Assembly (NCBI GenBank): GCA_018398585.1
Contig: JAGTTD010000002.1
Span: 29,566,186-29,630,185 of the forward strand
DNA from: Simmondsia chinensis
Taxonomy: Eukaryota; Streptophyta; Magnoliopsida; Caryophyllales; Simmondsiaceae
Direction of reading: 5' to 3'
Length of the DNA: 64,000 nucleotides
How positions within the stretch are numbered: the stretch's first letter is position 1; every line of letters begins with the position of its first letter. Shown one piece after another: positions 22,180-33,170 of the stretch. Made by a program: the position numbers and the translations under genes. The notes beneath the pieces were generated by a model, which saw only the letters and a program-made list of their open reading frames with translations, was not told the DNA's origin and searched no databases.

Positions 22180-23476
22180 ATTTTTTTTGGTAAGTCAACG
22201 AAATATATAGATGAAAGAAAAGAAAATAATCTACAAGGGGCATACCCCAGGACACGACCAAAGCCTACAAGTATGAGGCAACGTCAAAAAAACGGACAGA
22301 GTCCATACAACATACAACCAAAAGACAAACTAAGGGAACAAAAAGAAACTAAGTCTCAAAATCCCAGTGCCGGAGCAACGAGGCGTGACGGTGAGCTCCT
22401 CTGAAAGAAGAAGCAGCAAGTAAGAGGCTCCTGACCAAACTCGTAATCTCCTCTCGAACGGCCGCAACCAATCTGGACTGAGAACGTTGAAACCGAAGGT
22501 TGCGCTCATACCAAATAGTATACACAGTCGCAGAAAGGCAGAGTCGAGCTATGATACTGCCAATCTCCTGCCCCCTGAGATGCTGAGCAGCCCAAGCGAC
22601 AAGAGCGTCCCAAGGAAAAGTAGGCCAAGTGATAGATTTACTCGGAGTGACAGAGTTCCAGACCGAGACAGAAAAGGAACAGGCGAAGAAGAGGTGCTCA
22701 TGAGTCTCGTCAACAGAACCACAGAGAAAACAAGCACTCTGAACCTCTCGTGCTCCGAAATGCCGAAGTCGGTCCCGGGCCCAAAGTCGCTGCCGAGAAG
22801 CGAGCGAGAGAATGAAGGAGTGTCGCGGTACATGCATCTGAAACCACAGAAGGTGATGCACAGTGTCCTCCGTTCTCCTACTCCGCAGCATCTCCCAAGC
22901 GAACTTGGTGGTGAAGTTCCCCGAGGGGTCCCCTAACCACTGGATGGAGTCCGAGGGCTAAAGTCAATCATGTCCCAGATGGGTCGGAGCTCCAGACAAC
23001 CCCGTGGAAATCTCCACTGACCACCCTCAATAATGGATGAGACTCGAGCATCCCAATGAAGTCCAGAAGAGGTGAGCAGTCAAGCAAGGAAGCACTCCGA
23101 AAGACGATCACATGGCAGCCAGTAATCTGTCCAAAGAGCAGTGTCAAGGCTGTCACCTATGACATGATAAATCGCTCAAGAGCAAAGGCGGCGAACCGAT
23201 AGAATCTGACGCCAGCACCAAGAAGCAGAGCTCGTCGCCCGGATAGTCCAGAAGCTCCTCCCTCGAATCGGTTCAGATGAACCCAACGTGGCCTAATCGA
23301 AAAGGAGTCAGATAGAAGGAACCAGCTATGCTTCATAATCGAAGCCTGATTCCGCTCAACAAGACGGCAAAGTCCAAGACCACCCTCCCGCCGAGGGTAG
23401 CACAAATGCCTCTAGGCGACCTTCGCCCCTCCCGGGGCCAACGAAGATCCTCTCCAAAGGAATGCCGCAAGAGTCG
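22180..23476 (-). mobile_element. L1-type LINE, 5'-truncated, 1.3 kb, inserted in X integrase
   Basis: A T run (22181-22188) is the poly-A tail of a minus-strand element. The 5' end is cut inside ORF2. The 11-bp duplication AATGTGGTACC flanks it. The strand asymmetry and the relatively GC-rich body stand out from the AT-rich host copia, and long open frames survive, so it is younger than X. Confidence 0.9.
22349..23405 (-). pseudogene. L1 ORF2 C-terminal part with RT zinc-binding domain
   Basis: The frame at 23405-23157 reads PRREGGLGLCRLVERNQASI and KHSWFLLSDS, the region just after the RT in plant L1 ORF2. After a break, 22891-22349 is a 180-residue open frame with the zf-RVT domain: WARDRLRHFGAREV, then CFLCGSVDETHEHLFFAC, then the terminal helix-rich part. 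The zinc ligands Cys-x2-Cys...His-x4-Cys are all visible. The endonuclease and RT proper are missing through 5' truncation. Confidence 0.85.
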
Positions 23477-23487
23477 AATGTGGTACC

Positions 23488-25063
23488 TTTTACCACCTCT
23501 ATTCATGGTTTTCTTAATTTCACCTAAGTCATTATATATGAGTTCAAGTATGCTAGATGTTCATTCAGCTGATTCCTTCAAGGACTTTTTTGGATGCTTG
23601 GCCTCAACACATATACCATATTTGTCAGGTTCAGTTAAACTATAGTTGGGAGTTAAACTCATTTGTTTAAGTTTCTTAATCAAATTACAATTAACATGTC
23701 CGAGCCTAGCATGCCACAAATCCAAAGACTCCACAATATAAGCAGAAGTAGATGCATTTTCATTCATTTCAACATCAAGTATAACGAGATCCCCCATTAT
23801 AAAATTCCTTTCCCACAAAGTTGGTATTCTTAGTGATAAAAATTTTATTAGATTCAAAAGTCAATTTGAAACTAGCTTTGTTAAGCAATGCACCAAAAAA
23901 CAAGATTTTATGCAGATCAGGGACATGCAACACATTTTTCAAAGATAAAAAAGTTCTAGAGTTAAGTTTAAGAAGGTCTTTCCCTTGCCAAGAATAGGGA
24001 CTAAAATAGAATAACCCACAAACACGCACTCGCCCACATCAACTTTCTCATACTCCTGGAACATGTCCTTATTGGTGTCGATGTGCCTCATGGCACTGGT
24101 ATCTAAACCCACTCGACCATGTTCCCAACCATATTCACCTCGGAGACCATGGCAACAAAGACATCTGCGCTCTTAGTGAGCTTTGCCTGGGGTTTATGCT
24201 TTTTAGGCTTTCCTAGCCCAAATCCCTCCTTGTAGTCTCTTGAGGTATGGCCTATCTCGCCACAAGTCCAGCATGTTCCCCTGACTCGTTTCTATCCACC
24301 TTTAAGATTGTTTTGAGGCCTCTTGCCATGGGACTACTTCTGCTTTGAGTTTGAGCTTGAGCCTCGGTTTGAGCATCTCTAGTTCCATGGCTTCTCGAAC
24401 CTATCATTCTTTCATGTACTCTTTGACTTAATCAAGTTAGCAACCATAGATGAGTGCTCAGAGGACCTCTCTTTTGTTTATTTTCGGTTCTGGTCCTCTA
24501 AGTTAGTATGGGAAACTAGCTCTTACAAAGTCATGTACTTCTTTTTGCGTTTTAATTGAGCCTTATAGTTTACCCTTGAAGGAGGCAATTCCTTAATGAG
24601 ACAATTTGCCTGAAATGTCTCACACATTTTATTCCTTCATTATGTATGTCAGCACACAAATTCTCATACACGTGGATCTTGTCTAAGATAGGTTTATCAT
24701 TAGTCATACTAAAGGATAACCACTTAGCTCAATAATACTTCTTATTGGCACTATCATCCATTCCATACTTATTACGTAAGGCCTCCCAGATCTCTTTTGC
24801 AATTTTAATTTTACTACAAATCTGGTACAAAGGGGTCATCATGTAATGCAACAATGTTCTCAAATAAGTTTGATTATCTTTCTCCAAGTCATAGCTCGAC
24901 CTAAGAGGATCCCTGTCACTCGAGAGGGTGTAATGGACATCAATTTGTCCAAGGAAAAACTCCATCTTATCAGATGAAATTTTATAGTTTTCAAATCTGA
25001 AGCTTTAGACTTTGAGATGTACGGAATAGTAAGAGCAATGTTCCTCATGTTTTGATTACTCAT
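23488..25063 (-). pseudogene. Copia element X: integrase N-terminal part, protease, gag
   Basis: The likely gag start is the Met at 25063 (MSNQNMRNIAL), followed by UBN2-type gag text (LRTLLHYMMTPLYQICSKIK, WEALRNKYGM) in another frame. The zinc knuckle near 24277-24232 reads CWTCGEIGHTSRDY, with the last Cys changed to Tyr. Protease remnants lie at 24120-23800. The gag-pre-integrase reads [20 protein letters not shown] (23760-23640), and the integrase begins at about 23540 before the L1 interrupts. At least four frame changes make it non-coding. Confidence 0.85.
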
Positions 25064-26108
25064 TTTGATAAATGACTTAGATTGTTACAGAATATGAGAA
25101 AAAGGGCAATCAAATTCTCAAGCTCAAGAGACCAAAGGCCCACTCAAGATAGGGACAAATGAAACTTAAACTGACACAAAGATAGAAACTGAACACAATA
25201 GACCTTGCACTAAACCAAAATGACTTGATACTCAGTAATTAAATGCCAGTAAATATAAAAGATATAAGGAAGAAAAATTGAATCAAGGGAAGTTGCCGCG
25301 TCGTAGAGTTCACCAGCACCCTCAGTTTTTATGCCCTCGCTACAATACAAATGGGATCATCAGGCACTCCGACTCCTAAGGTTAACATGGCACCCAAAAC
25401 AGGAGTGCAACTAGAGAATGGAGAGGAACCATAACAGAATTACAAAGAGAAGAAAAAGAATGATATCTGTGAATCTTTGTGTTGAATAATGCTCGAAAAC
25501 ACAGTATTTATAAGAAAAAATACTTGGCTTGCAAGCAAGAATTAGTAATGGATTGTGGGCCAAAAATCCGGCCTCAATTAGGAAGGTGGCAAATACGTAG
25601 GGGAAGAAAATCCGGGCATAACTAAGGCAACAATGAATCTGGAAAGAAGTGGGCAATTACATGGTCAAAATGCGTGCTCGAGCTTGAGCTTGTAGCTTCG
25701 AGCTCGAATCTGGACTAAGGGACAAATGCTTGAGCTTGAGGTTGGACACAAGGGGACCCTTGAACTCGAATTAAACCCATGAGTTCAAGCACAGTCTGAA
25801 GAACTCCCCTAGAGTTCATTTATGATAAATTAAAACATAATGCCCATAAAAATAAAGGTTGGGGTAAGAAAAAGTCCGCACCACACAACACCATGACACA
25901 ACGTGACGTACCAGCCGGCTTGGCTTGGGGGGGCGGATGCACACACGAGCACGTGTATGGTCCACTAAGCCCAATCTAGTCCCACAAGACTTTATCAAGT
26001 ACAAGGAGTAGGAGACATATAAACTAAACCTCCTTTCACTATTCTTCCTATGAGCGATTGAGGCAGAATATAAGTAAAATTGAAGCACAGTTCCCTAATA
26101 TTCCAACA
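25064..26108 (-). promoter_or_regulatory. Copia X leader and probable 5' LTR with TATA box
   Basis: Upstream of the X gag start the minus strand contains TATAAATA at 25512-25505, a plausible LTR promoter. LTR ends are not certain. TGTTACAG at about 25084 and TTCCAACA at about 26107 would give a TG..CA unit near 1.0 kb, but no standard primer site lies beside it and the partner LTR is outside the window. Confidence 0.35.
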
Positions 26109-26439
26109 TTGTTTACTCGCCTAAAAATGACTTAGCTGGACTCATAAATGAAATTATCAGACTACGGTTGAGCTAGGTTAGCTTTACACATATTTAACCT
26201 TAGTTAATTACTTTGTACTTTACGTATTTTTAAGGTGTAATTAATTTTAGTTTGTACTCATGTGATAATTCTAACACTCCAATGAAGAAGATTTTGGATA
26301 TCGACTGAACTGAGTGACAGTCTGGACATTGAGCAATGCAAAACACTCTTGAAAACGTTACAACAAATGTTGAAAAGATGAACATTGGGGGAGAGATAAG
26401 ATTAAGCATAGTATCTTATCTTGAGCCCAATTCATTTAG
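26109..26439. other. Unannotated AT-rich stretch
   Basis: I see no coding frame, terminal repeat or tandem structure here. It lies between the probable 5' LTR of X and the next LINE fragment. Confidence 0.5.
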
Positions 26440-27430
26440 GTTGATTTTTAATTTATAAGTTGCGAAGAATCGTGATATAGCAACCTTGCACCCCACAAGG
26501 TGGAGCCCAAAGACCACAAAGAGCAGAAGGCCATAACAGAAAGAAAGAAACAGAAACAAAGAAAGGTGAAGGAGAACTATAGTGACAAAATACAACCAAA
26601 ACCAAATTACAAAAGCAAATCCGCAAATGCCCAAAAATATCCTCTCTGAATCCCTTATGAAGAAGTCATCCACATTTCCAATTACCAGAAGTTTGTTTAG
26701 TGCCAAAGGGTGGATACAAAATAGAGCATAGCTTAAGCCCCTGTGCACCTGCTTCCCCATCAGGTCCAATTCTTGAGGCAGTCAATGTTTTTGGTGATCA
26801 CTTCTCATAAGTATGGGAGCTCTTAACACCAAGCTTTGATTCTGAAGCAAATTCTCGCTCTATGGCTCTAGAGTTGTTTTCCTTGATTCGGTGCCCATTC
26901 TAAAAAATTATTTTATTTCTAGAGTTCCAAATGATCTAGATAATTATGAAAAACATTGTGATCCATGCCCTTTTCTGAAATTTGTCACCAACATAACATG
27001 TGAGCCACGAGTCGAATAAGTCTTTAATCACACTTGGCATTACCTAGTCTAAGCCCCGCCACTGAAGAGCACTACTCCAAGTTCCCTCTGCAATAGTACA
27101 TCCAAGGAACAAGTAATCGACATTGTCTTCTGCATTATTGCATAAGAAGCACTATTTATCCTCCACTAATATGATTCCTAACCTGAACAAATGCTGTTTT
27201 TATTCATTTTTCCTAAGAGAACTATCCATACAAGAAGTTCAACTTTGGGAGGTGCTAATTCTTTCCGTATCCCACAAATAAGATAATCAATTCTAGGAGT
27301 TCTTACTTTGTTGTCCCAAACTAAATTTGCGAAGGATTTCAATGAAAACATACCTCCTGGATCTTGAGACCAGCAAACGCATTCGTTTGGTCTTTTGATG
27401 GATTGACTGGATCTAGACGATTCCAAATTA
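26440..27430 (-). pseudogene. L1-type LINE ORF2 C-terminal fragment (zf-RVT domain)
   Basis: The minus-strand frame at 27426-27178 reads WSQDPGGMFSLKSFANLVWD and ELAPPKVELLVWIVLLGKMN, the text preceding the zinc domain in plant LINEs. The next 130 bases in shifted frames give CFLCNNAEDNVDYLFLGC, with the Cys-x2-Cys ligands, then WNSRNKIIFQNG near 26920. No clean poly-A tail or target duplication is visible. It is a different, older L1 family member than the one at 22180. Confidence 0.75.
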
Positions 27431-28302
27431 AGGCTAGGGACGGTCCTTCACATACAAAAAAAATCAGCGTCTCCAGTTAAATAGCCATCTTAGAAACCCA
27501 TTTGGCTAATTAAATAATGTTGATAGTCTTGCAACCTAGACTTAAAATAAAACAATCAAGATCAAATCTTGTAAGATGAAGATAGAGTGAATCAACTTGA
27601 GTCATCGATCTAGGATTTAACTAAATCAAGCTTGAGACTTGACGATCAAAACCTTGAACCAATGAGAAAACTTAAATCTAATTTAAGATGAATGTCAGAA
27701 GCTAGAGCAGAAAGCATAGAAGACATACGGGAAGGAAGAAGCTCACAGATATTTATCTCATAGCTTAGATTAGTTATTTATCTTTGTATATTTTAGTTTT
27801 TTATTTTATTCAGTTCATACGAATTACTAAATGAAGCACATGGATAGCGATTTCAACCGTTGATCTTAATTAGGGATTTAATTTAAAATACGTATTAGTT
27901 TGAGTTTAGTTAGAAAAGCTCTTCTATTTAAAAAGGGGATGGTTAGAGTTTTATTCATTCAATTTTAGATTAATTTTTATGACTTGTTAGCTCTTTCGTA
28001 TTCTCAGTTTATGAGAATCAAGAATAGACTTATTTTCCTCTTGTTCTTTATTATTTTCATAATAAGAATTAAGGGAAGGCTATTGAACATTCCTGTTCCC
28101 CAATTTTTCACTTACGTGCTGCATCATATGCCTTCTCGAACAATGCCAATAACTCACTAGCACTTACGTTTCTTTTATACTAAAGGAAGGGTGAACAAAG
28201 TTTAAAAGAAAATAACAGGAAAAAAATGGCTTAAGTGCACTTGCAAATGAAAAGTAAATTCATGTTGTGATTACAAAACCACTTTCTAGAGGGCACGATT
28301 CC
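27431..28302 (+). other. Possible LTR relic (target region of element V)
   Basis: No coding frame is seen. A TATA-like CTATTTAAAAAGGGG near 27925 is followed about 0.2 kb later by GTGCTGCATCA (28117-28127). That order is common at the promoter and 3' end of some plant LTRs on the plus strand. The rest of such an element is not visible, so this is a guess. Element V is inserted at 28298-28302. Confidence 0.25.
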
Positions 28303-28502
28303 TATGAGAAAACAATAAATCGAAAAATATGTGTATTATTTGATGAATATGCAAGTACATTGGATAGCTCTATTTATGGAGCATACAAGAGAGGTGAAAG
28401 ACTATGTTAGCCCTCTAGCTATAACTATGCAAGAAGGGTAGAAACGTCAATACTACTAACCCTAGTATGACTTGCCTAGAATACAATATTCTTCTTTTAA
28501 TA
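28303..28502 (-). repeat. 3' LTR of copia V
   Basis: It runs from TATGAGAAAACAATAAAT to CTTCTTTTAATA, with TA..TA ends instead of TG..CA. A polypurine tract (minus strand AGATTAAGGGGGCC, 28516-28503) follows directly. Confidence 0.9.
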
Positions 28503-28509
28503 GGCCCCC

Positions 28510-29452
28510 TTAATCTGAATGGGGTGCTTGAACCTGAAAATTGTTTTTATGGTAGTGGAAGAGATCTGAAGCGAGACCTTTGGTGAAGATGACCGTGATT
28601 TGTTTTGTTATGGGAGTGCAGTGAAATTGAAGATCACCTTTCATAACTCTTTCCCAGACATAGTGAAAATCAACGTCAACATGCTTACTTCGAAGTGGAG
28701 GGTAGATAGGAGGCGGAAACATTATCAAAGAATAATGATCGGTCCGGAGTGATGAAGGCTAATGTCACGCATGATGTAATGAATCTAATCACTTTCAGCA
28801 ACTGCTTAAGCAATAACCAGGTATTCAGATTTGGTAGATGACTTGGAGATGGTGGCCTATTTCTTTGCACGCCATGAGATGAGATTAGGGCCAAGGAACA
28901 GAGCGTAGCCAATGGTGGAGCGGTGAGTATTAGGACACCCTCCCCAATCAGCATCAGCGTAAACAACAACTAAAGTACAAGAACCAGGAAGGATGGACAA
29001 TCCATGGTTGGGGGTGCTTTTGAGGTACCTAAGGATCCGTTTCACAACCTATCAGTGACTAGTCCTGGGTACATGCATAAACTGAGAAACAAGATTAACA
29101 GCATATCATATATCAGGTCGGGTCATGGTAAGGTATTGGAGAGCACCTACAGCACTACGGTATTCAGTGGGGTCAGACAAGAGATCCCCTTCATTTAGGG
29201 ATAAGTGCGTGCGAGCGGGAAGGGGTATTTTAATTGGTTTGCACTCACACATGTTGTGTTTGGTAAGAAGGTTGATAGTACATTTGTGTTGAGAAAGAAA
29301 AAGTTCATTTTTATTTCGTTTGGCCTCAATGCCTAAAAAGTAGTGAAGAGGACTAAGATCAATCATGGCAAATTGACTCAAGAGCAGATGTATTAAGTTA
29401 TCTATGGAGCAAGGATTAGATCCTGTGATAATCATGTAACCAACATAGAGTA
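28510..29452 (-). pseudogene. Copia V: RT C-terminal part and RNase H
   Basis: The frame at 29495-29106 runs from the CACTA border through YVGYMIITGSNP, LLSQFAMIDLSPLHYFLGIE and ALQYLTMTRPDI, the second half of the RT. The active site is YVGY rather than YVDD, so both catalytic Asp are gone. RNase H follows at 29045-28857 (VYADADWGGCPNTHRSTIGY, LISWRAKK), and its C-terminal part at 28728-28510 is in other frames (RSKHVDVDFHYVWERV). Confidence 0.9.
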
Positions 29453-29464
29453 AACTAAAAGAAA

Positions 29465-29950
29465 ATGAGTCATTAACGACAGCGATTATCGTCATTAAAA
29501 GCCTAGTTTACCGTCGTTAATACTATTAACGATGGGAGAAACTTCTTATCATTTGTCGTCGTTATTGCTTTTGATGTTAATACTATCACGGATCAACGAC
29601 CGCTAAGCTGAGCTGTCGTTAAAAAGTATCTACGACGGTATACTATGTCCGTCGTTAAAGGTGAAATCAACAACGACAACACAAATTGTTGTTAAAAGTA
29701 AAGTCTTTAATGTTAGGTGGCACCGTCGTTAAAGAGTTTATTAATAACGACAATAATTAGCGTTATTACAAATTTTTTCCAAAGTATAGGAAAAAGTTTT
29801 AATGACGATAAAAACCATCGTTAAAATTTTCACACTACTAATTGAAAATGGGAACGACAATATAGACCATCGTTGTTGAAAAATAGCAACAATAAACTAT
29901 CGTTAAAATATTTCCACCAATTAATGACAAGAAAAGCCATCGTTAAACAT
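29465..29950. repeat. CACTA left subterminal repeat region
   Basis: About fifteen copies of CGTCGTTAA or its complement TTAACGACG, with variants such as CATCGTTAAA, occur within 490 bp, often as inverted pairs 20-40 bp apart. Dense subterminal motifs of this kind bind the TNPA-like protein in En/Spm elements; binding here is inferred. The right end has the same motif family at 38350-38515, including TTAACGACC and AGTCGTTA. Confidence 0.75.
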
Positions 29951-29954
29951 GCTT

Positions 29955-29976
29955 CCCCCCCCCCCCCCCCCCCCCC
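29955..29976. repeat. 22-bp C run at the edge of LINE C
   Basis: An uninterrupted C run ends in AATCAAGGACA. The matching target duplication on the other side of the LINE (30980-30998) has only seven C, so the run expanded after insertion or is a sequencing or assembly error. Confidence 0.8.
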
Positions 29977-29987
29977 AATCAAGGACA

Positions 29988-30979
29988 AACAAACAAACAA
30001 ACGACAACAGTCCCCAGTGCCTCAAAGGCTCCCGCATACGTAGGGTCTGGGAAGGGTAGGATGTACGCAGCCTTACCCCCACAGGGCGGGGCCCTGATGA
30101 GAGGCTATTTCCGAGGATCCCCAACTTAATAGTTGCTAGTTAAGAACGGCACCTAAGTAGAGTGAGTAGAGCGTGTAAAGCATGTATGCAGATCCTGAAG
30201 AACATATAAAGTGTAGAGATCAAGAAAAGCATGTAAGGCATGTAAAGCGTGTGAGCATATAGCAAGTAAGCATGCAAGCATATAGACAAATAAGCATGTA
30301 AGCAAGTAACCATAAAAACACGTAAGCATGGGAGTAAGGGAGCATAGCAACCAGAGCAAAAGGGAAAAGCAAACACGATAGGAGGAGAAATATCTACATG
30401 CAACACCCTGCGAAAAATAGGGAGGGTATAGCGCACAGAAGGTGTAGGGGGATAGAGACAAAGAAATTGGAGAGAGAAAGAGAAAGAGAGAGAATGTAGA
30501 TAGAGAGTGGTAGCTTACTTGTGCTCCCGGATCCTACACCGCTAAATCGGATATCCCTGTACTAATTCTCCACTGAGCTCTATCTCAGGCTATCTCTTCA
30601 TTTAGGTTGAGGTAGGCGAGGTCCTTTCAAATTGTCTCCATCCACCTCTTCATTGGCCGACCTCTTCCTCTCTTCCTGTGTGCAATAAGAAGTTGTTCAC
30701 ATCTCCTTACAAGGGCAATTGCGGGTCTCCTCCTGACATGCCCAAACCACCGCGGGCGTTGCTCCCTCAACTTATCCTCTATTGGGGCAACGCCTAATTT
30801 ACTTCTTATGATGTCATTCCAGATCCTGTGCTTCCTTGTATGTCAACACATCCATCTCAACATCCTCATCTCTGCAACCTTCAACTTCTGCGTTTGATGA
30901 CACTTAACTGGTCAGCATTCTGCCCTATAGGACATAACCGGTCTCACTACCATCTTATAGTATTTACCCTTTAACTTCT
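29988..30979 (-). mobile_element. RTE LINE C, 5'-truncated, 1.0 kb
   Basis: The ACAAACAAACAAAC tail is followed by the shared 3' UTR and by coding text for the last third of the RT ORF ([35 protein letters not shown]) at 30960-30560. Flanks CCCCCCAATCAAGGACA (29971-29987) and CCCCCCCAATTCAAGGACA (30980-30998) form the target duplication with one indel. A G-poor stretch of CTCTCTTTCTC-like repeats lies in its 3' UTR near 30470-30495. Internal stops show it is dead. Confidence 0.85.
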
Positions 30980-30998
30980 CCCCCCCAATTCAAGGACA

Positions 30999-31300
30999 TT
31001 TATAACAAAAAAAAAAAATTTATGAACGTTAAAGACCGTGTACATTCATATGGTACAATGTATACATTCATAAATACCTGTACATTTATGCAATATAATG
31101 ATAATTTTATGGTTGTTTACGACATCTATACATCCATATATCGACAATTTTTGGTTGTTCATAACGCTTGTATAGAGATGTATTATAACGACATTTCATT
31201 TCAGTTATAACACCTGTAGAATAGTGCAGTATGACCATACAGAAATAATTCTTCCATATCATTCAATGTAGCAATGAATTCTAAAAAAAAATAAAGATGT
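30999..31300. other. CACTA interior, AT-rich with degenerate repeats
   Basis: Variants of a motif like GTATACATTCATAxxx and TAACGACATCTATACAT recur about every 30-40 bp. This looks like a continuation of the subterminal repeat zone. No coding frame is convincing. Confidence 0.45.
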
Positions 31301-31317
31301 TATTGAAACTTAAATAT
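31301..31317. repeat. Target duplication of LINE G (left copy)
   Basis: TATTGAAACTTAAATAT is repeated exactly at 33769-33785. Confidence 0.9.
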
Positions 31318-32186
31318 GCTCTCTCTCTCCCTGACAGGCTCTCTCTGACAACTCTCTCTCTCTCACGCAAGAGGCAACGATCACCTCGCCTCTCTCTTTC
31401 TCTGCACCCCGGCGTCCACCACCCTACCGTCGGCCACCTCGCTGACTCACACCCACCCGGTGACGCAACAGCGACGGCGACCACCCACCACCAGACACGC
31501 GCTGCAACTCAACCCCCACCCCGAACCCCACTGACACCAAAACCATCACACCTAACCCCACCCAACCACCACCCACCACCACACCGAACCAACCACCCGC
31601 CACTGACACCGAACCACCCACCCCACCCACCACTACACCCGCTCTAACAACCGAACCACCCACCCCAACATCCCACTTCACCGTACACTCCACTTCGACC
31701 CACCCACCACCACACCAACCTCGGACACCGAACCACCCATTCACCTCCCCGAGCACCATCACCTCTCCCTGACCCACTGGGACCCACACCCACCTCCACC
31801 ATGCCCACCCACCAACAGCACCAACACCACCACCACCACCACCACCACACCTCCACCCCAACCCGGGGTAACCACCAACCACTACCACCCAACGGCAAAT
31901 TCACAGCCGACCGACCAAGGTAAGCGAAAATCGATTGGCCCCAGGTCTGATTTCTACTCCTTTCTCCTTCATTTGCTTTCGTGTGTAGTGGTAGCCAGAG
32001 AGCGTAAGTTTTAGTTGATTCTCTTACTTCTTCAAATCACTACTTGATTTTTATTTAATTTTATTTATTTCTATTTATTTTTATTTATTTTATTTATTTA
32101 TTTATTTTTAGTTATTTTATTTATTTCATTTATTCTATATTTTCTTTTCGTCTCGATAGTGGACATATTTATAGGGACAACGGTGC
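31318..32186 (+). promoter_or_regulatory. 5' leader (probable promoter/UTR) of LINE G
   Basis: The first 70 bases are CTCTCTCT-rich. Then 31390-31905 is C-rich and almost free of G on this strand (CCACCCACCACC-like). ACCAAGGTAAGCG at 31914-31926 resembles a plant exon/intron border and is followed by a T-rich stretch (32040-32150). This layout resembles a 5' UTR with a leader intron. Because it lies inside the LINE borders, the simplest reading is that it is the LINE's own 5' region. Promoter activity and splicing are inferred. Confidence 0.5.
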
Positions 32187-33170
32187 ATGAACGATACTAG
32201 ATATGGAACTCAGAATGTGAGTCCATCTATACAGGGGGTGGGGAGGAGGAGAGAGAAGCCAAAGAGGGAGGGAAACCTAAGAATAGGGACATTAAATATC
32301 GAGATATTAAATATCGAGACATTGTCACAGAAGAACAATGAGGTGGTCCAAATGATGATGAAAAGAAGGATCAACATCCTTTGCCTGCAGGAGACTAAAT
32401 GGGTGGGCACGAAGGCAAGGGATGTGCAAGAATATAAACTGTGGTATTCAGGCAAAACCAGAGAGAGGAATGGAGTGGGCATTATCGTCGATAACAGTCT
32501 TAGGGATAAAGTAGTCGAAGTGTCAAGGACTGGGGATAGGATCATAGGCATCAAGATGATACTAGATGGGGAGGTATGGAACGTCATCAGTGCCAATGCA
32601 CCACAGACGGGACTACCACATGATGAGAAGTCTACATTTTGGGAGGACTTAGACAAAATGATGCAAATCATACCACAAGCCGAACAAGTGGTGATTGGCG
32701 GGGATTTCAATGGGCATGTTGGCGCGACAGAGGATGGATACGCGCCACACCATGGGGGATTTGGGTTTGGAACTAGGAACGCAAAGGGAAAATCCCTTCT
32801 AAACTTTGCGATCACCTGTGAGCTAACAATTGCGAACACTGTCTTCAAAAGGCGTGACGAGCATCTCATCACATATCAAAGCGGAGAGGCGAAGACTCAA
32901 ATTGATTACATACTACTGAGGAAAGGGGCGCAAAGAGAATACAGGGACTGCAAGGTCATCCGAGGAGAGGACCTGTCTAAACAACATCGGGTGGTGTGCG
33001 CGGATGTAAAGGTCAAGAAGAGGGTCAGAACAAGTAGGAAATATGTTCAGACACATACCCGATGGAGGAATTTGAAGGGAGAAAAATATAGAGCTTACAA
33101 GGAAAGAGCGGATTTGGAGCTCGATTGGGATGGGGAGGGAGACAAAAGGATAGGATTAGGAATGATGTGA
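32187..33170 (+). CDS. RTE LINE G ORF: AP-type endonuclease (truncated, frame-fused end)
   Basis: An open frame of 327 residues begins at the first Met. Residues 31-270 form an apurinic-type endonuclease that would nick target DNA to prime reverse transcription. Asn37 (in GTLNIE), Glu69 (QETKW), Asp173 and Asn175 (GGDFNG), Asp240 (TQIDYIL) and His267 (QHRVV) match the catalytic set. Asn137 stands where family members have Tyr (SAYAPQ becomes SANAPQ). A 15-bp tandem duplication near 32294-32323 repeats LNIE. After residue about 318 the frame crosses an internal deletion and ends out of frame. The RT is missing, so the element is not autonomous. Confidence 0.8.
   Translation: MNDTRYGTQNVSPSIQGVGRRREKPKREGNLRIGTLNIEILNIETLSQKNNEVVQMMMKRRINILCLQETKWVGTKARDVQEYKLWYSGKTRERNGVGIIVDNSLRDKVVEVSRTGDRIIGIKMILDGEVWNVISANAPQTGLPHDEKSTFWEDLDKMMQIIPQAEQVVIGGDFNGHVGATEDGYAPHHGGFGFGTRNAKGKSLLNFAITCELTIANTVFKRRDEHLITYQSGEAKTQIDYILLRKGAQREYRDCKVIRGEDLSKQHRVVCADVKVKKRVRTSRKYVQTHTRWRNLKGEKYRAYKERADLELDWDGEGDKRIGLGMM

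Noticed and set aside
22349..22936. Long plus-strand frame opposite the L1 ORF
   Set aside because: It is the complement of the zf-RVT coding sequence, a shadow.
30140..30461. Leu/Cys/Tyr-rich minus frames resembling membrane proteins
   Set aside because: They fall in the LINE C 3' UTR, where the bases form GCATGTAAGCAT-type repeats; no conserved family is seen.
31297..31904. Pro/His/Thr-rich plus frame and Gly/Trp/Val-rich minus frames
   Set aside because: They are translations of the C-rich LINE leader, have no domain text, and lie upstream of the true LINE ORF start.
32210..32872. 220-codon minus frame
   Set aside because: It is the complement of the LINE endonuclease ORF, a shadow.
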